DNA from: Verpa conica
Lineage: Eukaryota > Ascomycota > Pezizomycetes > Pezizales > Morchellaceae
Reading direction: 5' to 3'
Length of the DNA stretch: 64,000 nucleotides
Assembly: GCA_033030425.1 (NCBI GenBank)
Contig: JAUFSD010000024.1
Coordinates: 1,207,959-1,271,958 of the forward strand
Shown here: in pieces, positions 1 to 12,722 of the stretch
How positions within the stretch are numbered: position 1 is the stretch's first letter
Layout of the letters: every line of letters begins with the position of its first letter
Position numbers and translations under genes: made by a program
Notes under the pieces: model-generated
Databases searched by the model: none
Seen by the model: only the letters and a program-made list of their open reading frames with translations
Told to the model about the DNA's origin: nothing

Positions 1-279
1 GAGACACCGAAAGAGCGCAGAATTACCAATCAGGAAGCCCATCTAGATCGGACATCTATAATCACAGGGCAATAGCGGTGATATTAATATACATGCACAC
101 ATACCCAGCACGTGCCACTCGATAAGGGTTAGGGTTTGTAAATGCATCCCACCACACCTGAGCGTGAGAGGCGTTCCCCGCAGCTGCTCTGTGAAAACCC
201 CTCTCTCGAGTCTTCACATATCCCCCTCCTCGCTATCCTCTTCTATCCTCTCTCACACAGACGATACCATCCTTCAAAG
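1..279. other. Upstream region and probable 5' leader of the FAD oxidoreductase gene
   Basis: No separate gene is seen. A telomere-box-like motif AGGGTTAGGGTTT lies at 125-137, just before an ATG at 142 that opens the same reading frame as the gene. Such motifs occur in promoters of various eukaryotes; a regulatory role here is inference. The 46-codon extension from 142 is low in complexity and does not resemble the family's N-terminus, so I treat it as leader. Confidence 0.4.
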
Positions 280-2187
280 ATGCCTCCAAGTACTCCATCG
301 GATAGGAGTTGTGCTCCCCCTGCTGCGGATCCAGGCATCCCTCCGCCGTCGTCAACTGCCTCGTTCTGGCACTCGGAGCCCTCAAAGTTCCTCCACAACC
401 ACAGAACCACCCCGAATGTCCCCACCGATGCCGACATCGTCATCATCGGCTCCGGGATCGCCGGTGCAATGACTGCCCGCTATCTCTACGAGACCCCCTC
501 TCCTTCCCCGCCAAAGGTAGTCATGCTCGAAGCTCGACAAGCTTGCTGGGGAGCTACCGGCCGCAACGGCGGGCACTGCAAAGCAAACCTCTACTCTCTG
601 TCCAGTCTCGCCGAGCTCGCCTCCAACCTCGGCTTCGAGCAGCTGACGAAGCTCCTAGCGTTCCAGCAGATCAACGTTAAGCTGCTGACAGAGTACGTCC
701 GCGCCGAGGGGGTAGATTGTGATTTTCGGACCACACCGAGCTGCGACGCGTTTTTCACCGAGGAGAACTTCATGGCGGCTCGCGAGTCCATCGCGTTGCT
801 CAAGAGGCGGGTGCCGGAGTTTGCGGCGAAGCTCAGAGTGGTTACGCGAGATACGACAGAAGGGAGGCGAATACTGGCTCAAGAGACCAGAACACCGACC
901 GCGATAGGTGCGGTGTTGTCCGAGGCCGGCTCGTTGTGGCCGTATAAGCTCGTCGCGTATATCCTCGAGAAGGCCATCACGGAGCGGGGGATGAACCTCC
1001 AGACTCTGACTCCGGCTTTGTCGATTGTTAGGAACACTACTGGGGGCAGGGAGAGGAGGTGGACCGTCATCACGGCGAGGGGCAACGTACATACTGATAA
1101 AGTGGTTTTTGCAACTAATGCACATACCGCGCATTTACTCCCGGTGTTCAAGGGACATATCTACCCGGTTCGTGGGCAGATGTCGGCCCTAGTGCCTCCA
1201 AAGTCGATGGTGGATCGTCCACTCACGCATACCTACAGACTCGTCGGGAAAGAGTCCAAGATGGACCAGTATATGATCCAACGACCGGTCAATAAAGACG
1301 GTACTGGTGGTGAGTTGATGCTCGGTGGTGGCAGGTCTCTTGCGACAGGTTATGGAGTGGGGTCTCTGGATGGCGGTATTGACGCCCCTGTCGCGCGGTT
1401 CCTGAGACGTGGGCCGTCGGAGTATTTCGCCGGCGAAACTGGGTTCCCGGGGGAAGCTGTCGTTGGCGGGCTGGAGAAGAGCTTGGTGAGCAAGTTCCGG
1501 AGGCTTACTATTGATGCCGTCATCAGCAACCAGCTGCGGTTCTGGGATGCGGCCGAGGGGATCGGTCTTGGAGATGACGACTCCAACTCTGATTCGGGCT
1601 CGGAATACGATGATGATAATTCACAGAGTATCACGCAGGATAGTCAAGGGAGTCGGGAGTGTGTGGCGAAATTCGAGTGGACTGGAGTTATGGGTTTCAG
1701 CAGCGACGAAAGACCATGGGTTGGCAGAGTCCCGGCCTTGACTGCGAGTGAAGCGAAAATCAAGGGATTAGAGGGAAGAGATGCTGTTCTTGACACTGAA
1801 GGGCTATGGATGTTGGCCGGTTTTGAGGGACACGGTTCGATTCCTTTTCTTTCTTTCATTTGGGTTCTTTGTTACTAACAAGACTATTTAGGAATGGCTT
1901 ATTGTACTGGTTCTGCCAAGGCGCTCGTCCAAATGATCAATGCTTCGTCCACAGCTTTGTCTAGGTCTACATATGAGAAGAACCAACGGAGCATCTACGA
2001 GTACTTTCCAGAGTGTCTCGAAGCGTCACGTGAGCGGCTGGGATTAGCGCAGATGCTACCAGATGAGGACTCGGAAGACGATGTGGACGAGGAGGTGAGT
2101 GTAGATGAGGAGGTAGACGACGGAAAAGTAGATGCGAAATGGGAAGAGCTGGAGAAGGATGATGAAGGCGAGTGGGTAGTTGTTTGA
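280..2187 (+). CDS. FAD-dependent oxidoreductase, DAO family
   Basis: Flavoprotein amine/amino-acid oxidase-type enzyme; the substrate cannot be told from sequence. Two exons, 280-1834 and 1892-2187, are separated by a 57 bp intron (1835-1891) with a CTAAC branch site; the splice restores a continuous GFEGHGMAYCTG stretch. The predicted protein is 616 aa. The dinucleotide-binding motif GSGIAG is at residues 57-62, and the family signature GATGRNGGH is at 91-99. The C-terminal GFEGHGM segment is the usual flavin-contact end of the DAO fold. I chose the ATG at 280 because the residues after it (MPPS..., a FW-SEP box, then the Rossmann strand) match the family start; an in-frame ATG at 142 would add 46 residues. 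Unusual are an acidic Ser/Asp insert around residue 435-450 and a strongly acidic C-terminal tail. No signal peptide is seen, so it is probably cytosolic or peroxisomal. Confidence 0.9.
1835..1891 (+). other. Intron of the FAD oxidoreductase gene
   Basis: GT at 1835-1836, branch-like ACTAACA at 1873-1879, AG at 1890-1891. Removing it joins the two open frames and restores the conserved C-terminal glycine motif. The GGTTCGATTCC overlapping its 5' end resembles a tRNA B box by chance. Confidence 0.9.
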
Positions 2188-5100
2188 AATGGTGATAAAA
2201 GGGGGAAGACCTAGGTTGGGGATTTACATAGTTATGTTAACGGGTTGTCTTTTTTTGTGTTGTTGATATGTTTTTGCATCATTTGTACATGGTGGGGTGG
2301 ATAATTGAGTAAGATACCTGATATTTGCTGTGACCACACGCTTCGATGATGTCTGGCTATGGTGTGGAGTAGCTATAATATAGAATTCTGGGGAGTCCTT
2401 TCTAGATGATGGGTTGGGTGACAGAAGGCGGTTGGAAAGACTATTAAAGTGTTGAGATTATCAGTGACACTGGGTTATTCAGTACTTAGACTACCGGTAG
2501 GGTCTACTACCTAGATCGCAAACGCTTCTATCTGGCTTCAAGAACTATAAGCCTATAATTAACCCAAGACCCCTCGTTTGCGAGAGAGTTCAAGAACGTA
2601 ATAGAATAAACTAGCTCACCCAACATGAAGATGGATCACCTACCTTATCTATGAAGTACTGGGAAAACTCCTAGAAACTGTACAGAAGGTGAGCACACTC
2701 ATCAGTCATACCCGGATAGTCAGCGGCAACTCTATCATAGTAGGGTGCTTAAGATGTTGAATGGCCAGTATAGCTGATGGATTCACGCGGGTCTATAACG
2801 TTGAGGTTTTCTTCTGGGATTTGTACATGTACGTATACTGAAGAAGGAAAAAGTACAAGGTCAGGTAAGTCGAGCGAGACTACTGTAGTTCAAGGGCTCA
2901 TTTAATATCAGGGAAACGGGGGGGCAACACCGAGCGAGTATGTACTTTGAATCACATAGAATCACTCGATTGTTGAGATAACTACCATATCTGTTATAGC
3001 GTTTCAAAACAGCGCCTGGGGTAGGCTTGGCTTTGTTTCGGGTTTGGTCTGTCTGGCGCGGAGTAAGTATTGTATATGGAAGTACTCCTCTAGATAACTT
3101 CAATACCGAATAGCGAGGGGTAGAAAGTATGGAATCTGTCGCTGGATGTGTATGTCTACATGTGCGAGGAGTATCAACTCTCATGGAAGTACACTAGTAG
3201 TAATTTTCATTGTGGAGTATATTGGTATTATGGCTGTTGGGAATTATCATAGGTAAATGGCGTCTTGTGTGGCTTCTGTAGCACTATTCTAATGCTACCA
3301 TGTTTTCTTGCGAGATGTCCATGAATGAATGAATCACAACTACATGGACCCCTAAGCTGGGCTAAGGTATTCGATCAACACACCAGCAAAATAAAACTCA
3401 ACCTTTGTCAAACGAAAAAAAAAAACAAAGAAAAAAAAACCCAAGTAACTCCGTGTGATTCCACACCTTCAACTTGCTTTCTTCTCTCATGCTCCCACAA
3501 ATCACCCCACCCCTATTTTCTATGAGATATCCATTATACTGTGCCGGCCCTACTAGGGTCAAGACGCATGATCACCGCCTAAGCCAGTGTCCTACTCAGA
3601 CTCGAGAGAAAATTATCTTGAGCCCCCTGATATTACCTTCTATAAACAAGATTCAGCAAACGTAACAATGAAAATCTCTTCTCACCCTAGTATCATGCAG
3701 CTATCAGAATTTTCCGCCCGCCGGCACAGATTCACCTTTCTTAGAAAATTTCAATTGACCTCCTTCCCGCCTTGATGGTACGAAACGCGGGACTCACTCT
3801 GAAAGAAAACTCTGCCTCTGAATGCCTTGCCTTGGAGTGAGAAGGAAGAGAAGAAGAAAAACTATGGCTGACACCCCCCTTCCTCCGTGTTCATCCGTTG
3901 TTGGGGGGGGCTGTATGTAATGTCTGCCAATGAAAAGTAGGGAAATCTCTTACTGGTACCTGCCGCAGGGTAGATGTTGTACTAAAGCTTATTGAAAATT
4001 TTCTTGCCGGTGGTAGAGAAGGATCCTCCCGGCTTTCTTCTCAGATATGGTAGATGCTGATCTCGTGCCTGGCCACATTATCTACTACACAGCACCGTAG
4101 TGCCGAATAGCATTTTCTAGGAATGAGTGAATATATTTTTGCTCAGCCCCCCTCTTCCTATTTTGTGCACTAGTCTTGACACTGTATCTCTCGGCTTTAA
4201 TACGTGCTGTTTCCGGGGATTCTTATGCTTATGAAGGATATCTAAAATTATATCTAGATCAATCACACTAACAAGCATGGCGCTAAGACGTTGACATAAG
4301 TGGCAAAACACCTAACCCACCGAAAATCATTTCCCGTATGGCGAGTGGCGAACAAAACACCACTAATGCAAAACACCCTCAGTGAGATCTGCTTAGCCAC
4401 ACTTTGTTCCGACGTCTGTAGTAGATAGGCGAATATCGTCGTCTTGGCGATTGAACCCTAACCCCAATGTTTACTATTCAAAATCCACGTCTAAGACATA
4501 ATGATACAGCATAAGGAGTTCTAGTAAATATGTCACATTCTTCCCTAGGAATCTACCAATTACCGTAGAGTATAGTCGGTGGTCTGCCAAGGCTACATTC
4601 GAGACGTTGTGTAATGAAACAATGCGTCCCCCCTTGCGTCTTGGCTGCACTTGGGTGGTTTTCTAGATAAAGTAGTAGATTGAAGCACTAATTCTTACGG
4701 TTGTGTTCTTTACTGGTACCGGCTTTCAAGGTAGACAAGAGTTTCTGAGATAAAAGTCTTTGCTCCAGATATCAAAACGTAAATAGCCATGTAGAAATAT
4801 GATGTTTTATAAAACCAAGCCCTTGATAGGCTAATCCCAGAAGCGCCAGTGCCTTATTAACGGTGTTCGTCATGCATCATCACTCAGGTGCTCCGCAGTA
4901 AGTCAAAATAACTGTCAAACTCTAAATTAAAGACAGCATAAAGCCACTCCCTCACTCTTGGCTACATATGATCTTCCCCGGGTTTCAAAGGAGCGGATGA
5001 TCCATTTCTGTAAGCCTTTGGCGCCGCGGTGCCCAATAACTCCACACCATACTTCCGGCAGTGCCTGCATGAACATGATCTCAAACGCCTGACAGAAGGG

Positions 5101-5509
5101 CACAAATCCACCATTTGAATAACCAGATGCGAAAAAAAAAAAAGATCTCGCAGGGATTTTCCACCCCTTTCAGTGAGAAGGTGGTGTGTAACTGGCAGTT
5201 ACTGGCTGGTCACACGCATCACAAGTAATCATTGCATGTTGCACAACCCAAAAAACAAAGTCTGAGAAAAAAAAATATGCAAGGCGATGATCCATGTGCG
5301 TTATACCGAATGACAGTCTGTGTTATCAAATTGTTTGTTTCTTGAAGTTTGAATAACAAACACGGGGGTGTGCCGTGGGAGGGGAGGGGTGGTGTTGTAC
5401 TGTTTTTTTATTTAGCAAAAGATGTAAGATTGAAATAATTCTTTTATTACTCACATATATATAATAGCCAATCTTGAAGGGATATTACGTATTTTTTGGT
5501 CCCCAGGAT
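2188..5509. other. Gene-free stretch, about 3.3 kb
   Basis: Short ORFs (for example 107 aa at 2861-3184 on the minus strand) have no recognisable domain, consistent codon use or splice-joined partner. A-rich runs occur near 3417-3440 and 5130-5145. An AACCCTAACCCC telomere-like motif lies at about 4454-4465. I see no tRNA or transposon coding region. Confidence 0.5.
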
Positions 5510-6007
5510 CTACAGCCCGTAGTATCCGAACCCTGCAATAACCGCACCAGCAAACACCTGAGCACCCAGCGGTACAAGACCCTTCGCACCACTAACACGC
5601 ACATTACCAGAACTGTCAATAGAACTGCTCGAGCCGTCGGCAGAACTACACCCAGCTTCAATCCCGGCCGTATACTTTGCGTAATCTGCTTCCGTCATGT
5701 ATCCGTTCTGGATCTCACAGCTCGTGCATCTGTGATAGTGGTGAGTGGAGAGAGAATATGGGGGGGGTTATTTGGTTATGTCTTACACTTTGTAAGCTGT
5801 TCCGACGTTGTTGGGTTGGCATATACATCTCATCTCGGCGTCGGTGGGGGTTATACCGCTGAAGAGGTTGTAGCTGCATTGTTTTAGGACCGCGTATAGG
5901 GCGGTGCAGCTGTTTAGGCATGTGTTGTCTGTGCTGGTGGGGAAGGCAGATGCGGAGGTGGAGATGATAAATACGGCGGAAATGAGTGAGGGTGGTGTAG
6001 AACGCAT
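5510..6007 (-). CDS. Small cysteine-rich secreted protein, probably GPI-anchored (CFEM-like spacing)
   Basis: Two exons on the minus strand (6007-5787 and 5729-5510) with a 57 bp intron (5730-5786; donor GTAAGA, acceptor CACAG) encode 146 aa. Residues 1-22 form a signal peptide ending in ASA-FP. Eight cysteines follow at 30, 34, 44, 61, 63, 75, 78 and 101, in an order C-x3-C-x9-C-x16-C-x-C-x11-C-x2-C-x22-C that recalls CFEM and related extracellular eight-cysteine domains without being a textbook match. A Ser/Gly/Asp stretch (102-120) leads into a hydrophobic C-terminus (124-146) with no basic tail, typical of a GPI-attachment signal. Known members of such families sit at the cell surface or act in haem/iron uptake or host interaction; which applies is unknown. 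The ATG at 6007 gives the signal peptide directly. Confidence 0.8.
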
Positions 6008-9000
6008 ATTTTTTGGTGGGTGGCCGGATTGAGTGGTGGGATAGGGTTGTGTTATGGGATAGGGTACTGGTGAGAGGTTCTACGAGGACTATGAGTATAT
6101 GTATTTATATTTCGCCACTATATGCCCAGTTATCCCACGGATAGGTATCAAAGTTTTACCAATGGAGGGGACACGGCTCTATTTATCTCACCCCCCTCCC
6201 AGCTATTGATCGTGCACTCGTAGCGACGGAGGCTGAGATATTGGCGACTTCCGGATAGCAGTAGATATTTATGTATACAGATGTCTTTTGTGTCCCCTAG
6301 ATTGGACCGCAAGTTACACCGGCAAACGGAAGTGAATTTCTGTCCTAACTGCTCTTGGCTTAAGCGGATTGATGAGTCAACAACTTACTATCTCGCCCAA
6401 CTGAATTAAATAACATTGGATACATATCGCTATAGCCTGTAAATGCTAATACATATATATGCTAAATACTAACTACTCCTCTTGTCGGCATGAGATATAG
6501 TGTAGAGTCTCCCCGTACTAAGTCATCCGGGGTTGTGTGTAGCGGACGTAGATCATAGTAGAGCACTCGAAGTGGATTATGTAAGAGTACAGCCCTATGG
6601 AACTGGACCCTGGAATACAGCGTAGTACCTTACCCCTTCCCTGACAGAGCCCACGAGGCTGTTCCCCTTTTGTTTAGTCTGGTATATGTACTAGCAGAGA
6701 TCCAGGGATACTATAGAGTTTCTTGGCACTGCTAGTCTCTGGCCAGTTATTTAACCCTCACAGCCTATCTTGGAACAGCCTAACGATCGCCGGGCTCTGT
6801 GGGGTACTTGACGGTTCTGTGGTAACTTGCGGCCCAGGGATCAAGCGGAAGGGGATCTGGCTGCTAACACGCTAATAACTGATCCTAGTCAATAAATATA
6901 TATCTATAATAATATAACATAGCAACATAGAAAGTGATATATAACAACCAACACAGATAATAATACTTGGTCAACTTTCAACTAGGTCATCTTACTCTCG
7001 TGAGAATTATGAATTATTCCCCTCCCCCCCATTTCGTCGGGCAGCTATTCATCCGCTGCTGTGTCACCTTTTTATATCCTCCCCGCACACGCCGAAACAC
7101 AATCCTGGTCGCAGCCTTAAACCCAAAAATAGAACGTAGGATAAACTTGCGGATTACCGCTTCGGGTATGACTGTTGAAGTGTAAATAGTATGTGTTTGG
7201 GTGTAAGCTCTTGGGGTTTATGTGGTGTCAGTTCGATCTACGGGTATCGTCGTGATACTTTGGTCATGTGCTATCACTCGTCTATACTTACATAACGATT
7301 GTTCGAAGATGTGTTATCGAATAGGTATAGTGCGTTTAAGCAGGTGTGGGTGGCTGTATAGAGAGGCTGTAGGAGTACCCGAGAGGCAAGTCCCTCTAAG
7401 ACTGCAATCTACTCGCCGCTCATCTCATTCCTGTAATCAAGTGTTTTTTTGTTTAATCCACTAGAAGTACCCCAACTAAATGTACTGCTGAGTCATTCTT
7501 TATATGAAGAGCCCAGTATCGATACATCTCTTGCACCCTTAGGTCTCACTGGTCATTCCCTCTAGTTAGCAGTTTACACACCGTAACTACCGTCGGACAG
7601 CCTTTCTTACTCTAGCGAATCAGAGGTATACATACATTCACCGTACGTTTCTATTCGGCGGGGATGACCGGGGTTAATACAACCAGTATGTAAGTAGCCT
7701 ATAATACCTCTTGGCTTTATTATTATTTCATCTCTACTTTTCCACCCTCGATATATCAGTCTACTTTCTCTAGACATCAATACATTTACCAGAGCTCAAG
7801 GATAAATAAATCCCAACATCCCAGAACGTATTTTTGAGACAGATTTCTACACTCCCAGCAGAAAATCACGTTTCCTCAAAGCGCTGTTTCAAACCTAGAC
7901 CCTGTCGAAACCCCCCCTTACCAAGGATTAGACCTGCACACACCACCCCCAATAACACCTAGTACACAGACGCCACAAGAAACATCTACCCCAAAAAGAA
8001 ACTATGTAAGCGAACATTCTCAGATTACTTTACAAAGGCTCCCCTCCTCGCCTCGTCTACCCCCGCCTCGTCTACCCCTCCCCCCCGCATCCAATAAGAT
8101 AAGGATTCACCCCCCAACTGAGACTTATATCTCGGTGTACTTGTTGCCCTATCGCGAGTAGAAATATGTCTTAGACAATATTATTACCAGTCCTAATTAG
8201 GCATACGTGGCTATTATTCTCACCGACTATTAGAGTAGACCCGGAGCAGAGGGGGAAATACCCCCCAAAACCACCCCGGGGTTCGAATACAATTTTGCTT
8301 AAATCTACCACGATAATTGTAAACTAGGGAACTCTATGCTGAATAAGGCGATGGGATAATACAGGAATAAAAAACTCTATAGCTTCACTATATATCACTC
8401 GTTTTTTTATCCTGTTGTTTCAGGGTTAGGGTTTGTTTCTTGAATGTTTGTTTCCTCAACAAAGATTAAAACCACCCCAACACTCCTCCCCAACCTTCAT
8501 CGTGAAGTATACCCACAGCCTCGTTTTGGTAATTACACCCGATCATTATAGCTATAACGGCTACCAACATGAAAATCCAAGATTCGACCGGCAACCTTTT
8601 CCCTAAAATAAAAATAAAAAAATAAAATAGAATATGTTTTTAGGTTCATCTCGCAAAAGTCTAGCTGCATATATCCACCAAGTACTCTCTAAAAACGTGG
8701 ATATACATAAGTGTATTAGATTACAAACCAACTAAACCAACTAGCTAAATAACCTACCTACCTACCTACCTAGCCAGCCCCCTTCCCCCCCCTACTTCTC
8801 CTCGGAACCTTCAAAAAATTCGGGAACTTGCAGTTGTTTTTTTTTTTCTCCTGCAGGTGTGAATAAATCTCGCTTTGATGGGAGTTACCGGTGCTAAACC
8901 GATCAGATCTGATATCACACACATATGCTTCTTACCGAGTGCATTGACTAGAAAAGAAAAGAAAAGAAAAGAAAAGGGGAAGAGGAAAAAAAAAAAAAAA

Positions 9001-9760
9001 AAAAAAAGTTCTGCCAACAATGCCTTGAATGGTGAAACTGTGACGTATTTAGCGGCGATGGATGGGGGAGAATCGTTGTCCCTTTTTCCCTCCCTCTCCC
9101 TCATTCCCCCCTTGTAGGTAGGTATCAAGATCAGCAACTGTTGTGGATGGGGGTTAAACGGTAGCTGAAATCTGTCAATAAGGGGTAATCTAAGGTCAAT
9201 GGTAACAGATACATGGAAACTCAGTGTCTAAATACCCCGGTCTAAAGGGCGCACGGGCAACGACAGAGAAGCTTCGGCAGAACGCACTTGAATTGGAAAC
9301 TCAAAGCGCCGGGTTTGCTTGTAGGGCAATTCTGCAGACCTCTACTCTACTCTCGATGTTCGTAGTCTTGATACCCAACACAGGGATCTTGGGTGTACCA
9401 CACACCCTGGAGTTCTTTGAGTTGTCTACCCACAGCTCAACCGTTTGGTACCCGGGAACAAGCCACCACATACAAGCGGTAAAGAAAACTGGTATGAGTA
9501 ACAAAATATTATTTTGATTACTTTTGATGCTCATTACATGTTATATTTACAGAAGCGATTGACCATAGAAAAAAATGTACAGCACGATAAGAAACAGTGA
9601 AAACCTAAAGATAATTCCATATCCCTGCGACTCCTAACCATATAACCTGATCCCAACCAACCACCAGCCCGTATTTACAGACGTCGATGAAGGAAAAAAG
9701 AAACCGATCCAAAAGGAATGAATGAAAAGATGGTGAAAATATACAAGACAAAAAGAGAGA
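6008..9760. other. Gene-free stretch with simple repeats, about 3.75 kb
   Basis: A TATTTATATT TATA-like tract about 95 bp upstream of the secreted-protein gene lies near 6098-6107. A CAGGGTTAGGGTTT motif is at 8421-8434, a (CTAC)n tract at about 8752-8772, and an (AAAAG)n tract followed by a poly-A run at about 8950-9007. Small ORFs are low in complexity or isolated. No gene is supported. Confidence 0.5.
8752..9007. repeat. Simple-repeat cluster: (CTAC)n, (AAAAG)n, poly-A
   Basis: Tandem CCTA/CTAC units at 8752-8772, five or so GAAAA units at about 8950-8976 and an uninterrupted A run at about 8986-9007 are directly readable. ORFs across them are composition artefacts. Confidence 0.8.
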
Positions 9761-11583
9761 TTATAATGAAGGAACGGGTTTTTCGGTGCCAACGGTATTA
9801 TCGAGGGGACCACCGGGCCGGCGCTTGAACCAAACATCAAGCCCATCCACGACGACGAGAAGAAGGAAAACCTCCCTGATATTTTGTTCGTTGAGGAGAC
9901 CAAATTCAAAGTTGAGAAGAATTTGTGCAGTGACTTTGACTAGCTGAACTACAGCGATGTGTTTGCCGAGACAGGCTCTGGCACCTTGGCCAAAAATCAT
10001 TCCATAGCGCTCGAGCTTGTATGACTGAGCTGGGTCCATCCACCGTTTTGGCTTGAATTCCAGGGTGTCTTCACCCCAGAATTCCTTGTTGGCGTGTACA
10101 CACCATGCACTCATGCCGACGGTGGTGTTCTCAGGAAGGTATTTTCCGCAAACAGTACGACCACCGGTAGGTACGGCACGGGGAAGACTGAAGCCAGCGG
10201 GTGCGTGAAGACGAAGTGTTTCTTTCACAACGGCAGTAAGTAGAGGAATCTCGCAAAGATCTTTCCAGGTTGGCTCGGCGGTGTTCAAGGCAAGGAGAGA
10301 ATCCATGAGCTCCTTGTAGACGTCAGGGTTACGGCAAAGATTGATGATGATGTTGCGGAGAGCCACAGAAGCTGTATCAGGGGCAGCCAAACTAGAATAA
10401 AGTCAGTAATCGTTCGTGTTCATAGATTAGATAGAAGATACATACACGAAGATATAAGCATGGTTTGTGACCTCGCCGAGGGGAAGGGCGTGCCCATCCT
10501 GGTATCGGGCATCGAGAAGCCCCTGAAGAAGATCATTACGGCCGGTGAAGTTTCCTTGCTCAATGCGCTTCGTGATCTCGCGCTTGATACATCTTGCGTA
10601 GTGTTTCATGCCGGCCTTTTTGATAATTTCCATTTGGGTGATAGGCCAAATCCAAGGCAGATATGACCTAAAAGAAATTAGAATCAAAAGAGCAAGTGGC
10701 TAAGGGATACAACTTACAAAAATGGACTTAGATTGAGCATCTGGCGGAGGTCACGGAGCCCACCATCAACATCCTTGGCAGCCTTGCAAAATCCAAAGGA
10801 TTCTCCGAAAACCAGGTCGGTTATCATATCGTAGGTAAAATACTCACTCCACACAGTAAAATTGCATTTCTTGCCGGTTTGGGCAAAATTCTTATCGAGC
10901 GCGGTGATAAAGTCTTTGATAACGGCGTCAAAGTACTTTTCGTTTTTGAGGGTAGCGGTCATGCTGTAATCCTTGGCAATGGCACGACGACCAGCGGCAT
11001 GGACTTTGATGTTGCGCTCAACAGCCAAGTTAAAAAATCCGTTCGGGAGAGCAATGTCGTACCTTTGGGAGAGATTAGAATCAGGAGTATGAAAGGACTT
11101 GGAGAAAACTCACATATCACACTTTGGGTATACTTGGTCACCGTGGGAGTAGATCTCAGTGACAACTTCTGGGTCCCAAATAGACACCTCGTTCGGGGCA
11201 ATGCGGACGATGTTTCCATACTTTCGGTGGAGATTCGTCAAGTCGTGGTGGTAGTTACTCTTGCAAACGGCATACCAAAACCTCCAAAGCGGTGAACATG
11301 ATGCAAACCATGGGCCAGGGATTTCCCTGAGAGGGGTATCGTTACGAATGCGGTACATACGCTTGGCCAGCAAGACCAAGCCGACGAAAGAAATGAGCCC
11401 GAGCACAGCGAGAAATTGGGTGAGGCCAAGAGTAAGATCATTGGTAAAGGTTGATAGTTTCACGGAAGGAAAAGAAAAAGTGAGTGTTTTGCCAGCAACA
11501 GTGATGGGATGCTGCGAAGACAAGAAGGAGAGTGAGGGGAGGGCAGAAGGCATTGTGTCTAGAGGGGGGTAGGAAGAAGCCAT
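9761..11583 (-). CDS. Cytochrome P450 monooxygenase number 1 (microsomal, pisatin-demethylase-like)
   Basis: Haem-thiolate monooxygenase anchored in the ER membrane and fed electrons by P450 reductase; substrate unknown. Four exons on the minus strand (11583-11114, 11062-10718, 10667-10446, 10391-9761) with introns of 50-54 bp give 555 aa. A membrane anchor is at residues 55-73, followed by the proline hinge IPGPW (88-92). The I-helix motif is AAPDTA (348-353), with Ala for the usual Gly. The ExxR motif is KETLR (E403, R406), and the haem loop is FGQGARACLG, with axial Cys at 486. All exon phases agree and no stop interrupts the frame, so the gene looks functional. The first in-frame ATG is at 11583; the open frame further upstream has only a TTG. 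Overall similarity (from memory) is to pisatin demethylase/benzoate-hydroxylase-type fungal P450s. No biosynthetic partner genes are adjacent. Confidence 0.93.
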
Positions 11584-11800
11584 CTTTTTTCTCTGGATGC
11601 TAGCTATAAGCTGCAGGACGTGATGATAATTGATGGATGGCAATGCCTATCCGGAGAGAGAACAGAGTTAGATGAATAGACTGGATGGAGGATGATGGAA
11701 GAGAGGGGAAGGCCGGAGAAGTATCGATTGGGGGGTGGGGGAACAATTGTGACTGATGGGAGAGAAAAATGTGGGAGGAGGTTGTCGACGAAGACGGTGG

Positions 11801-11809
11801 GGTTATATA
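11801..11809 (-). promoter_or_regulatory. Possible TATA box of P450 number 1
   Basis: The minus strand reads CTATATAACC here, about 220 bp upstream of the ATG at 11583. Placement is plausible for a fungal gene with a long leader, but it is only a short AT match. Confidence 0.3.
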
Positions 11810-12595
11810 GCGCCGATGTCCCACTGAAAACATCAACGCAGCGTTATACATTCCACCCATGCAACCCTTCTGCCCTGGTCCACAGAGATTTTTTGTCCGG
11901 AGTCTTATCTTGCAATACTTGCATACCGTGACTGCAGTGACCTGGGCAATGGAGGACAGGGCTAATAGAACTGGGCGGGGAAGCTAAGGTCAAGGAAAAG
12001 AAAAGAAGAAAAGCAGCAGCAGAGGCCTCCACATGAGCCCACCACTACACCGGTCCCACCAACGCCATCATCAAAATGGCCAGCGCCTAATGTAGCTTGC
12101 TGCAGAGCTTCGCTGTCTTGCTATTCGGCCAACGGCGGAAGATGGCCCGGCAGTAGCATGAGACGGCCAGCGTCATCCACAGAGCGCGGGGAAGGACGCG
12201 GAGGACAGACATGACCGGGATAGCCTAACCCCGGGGAGCAGCAGCATGCTTGAATCGACAGTCAAGCAGTGCAAGAGTGTTGAGAGACATTGAGGAGAGG
12301 ATGGGTGGACCTCCCTCCCCCTTCCTTCCTAAAGTCACTAGAGGCCATGTGAGCGAAGTGCTAGTGCAGCAGCAGAGTACAATGTGGGTTTGACAGCCTT
12401 GCCTTTTGCATCTGAGAAATTGAGATATATTCATGGATGGTAATTCTGAGGATTCGCAACATGGGTGGGAATTCCCGGCCAGTGCAAGGGTGTACATGGT
12501 ACATGTCAGGAAAGCCACAGTCAGTGAGTATACCCAGCGCCTCGGTTAAGGTTTACTGGGACAAGACCCTCTAGAGGCTCCCCTCGGCGCTATCT

Positions 12596-12722
12596 TTGCG
12601 GCTGGTGTTGGTGCTGCTAGTGCTGGTGCTGCTTCTGCGGTGGTGCTGCTGGTGCTATACTGCTGGTGCTATACTGCGGTGCTATACTGCTGATGCTATA
12701 CTGCTACTACTACTACTACTGC
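12596..12722. repeat. Imperfect minisatellite, GCTGGTGCTATACT-type units
   Basis: Repeated GCTGGTG and TGCTATACTGC blocks grade into a (CTA)n run at about 12702-12720. They are read directly from the sequence; no coding function is apparent. Confidence 0.8.

Noticed and set aside
1834..1844. GGTTCGATTCC resembling a tRNA B box
   Set aside because: It overlaps the 5' splice site of the oxidoreductase intron; no A box or cloverleaf is found around it.
5474..5887. 137 aa plus-strand ORF
   Set aside because: It is antisense to the spliced secreted-protein gene, whose minus-strand frame has a signal peptide, cysteine pattern and GPI tail.
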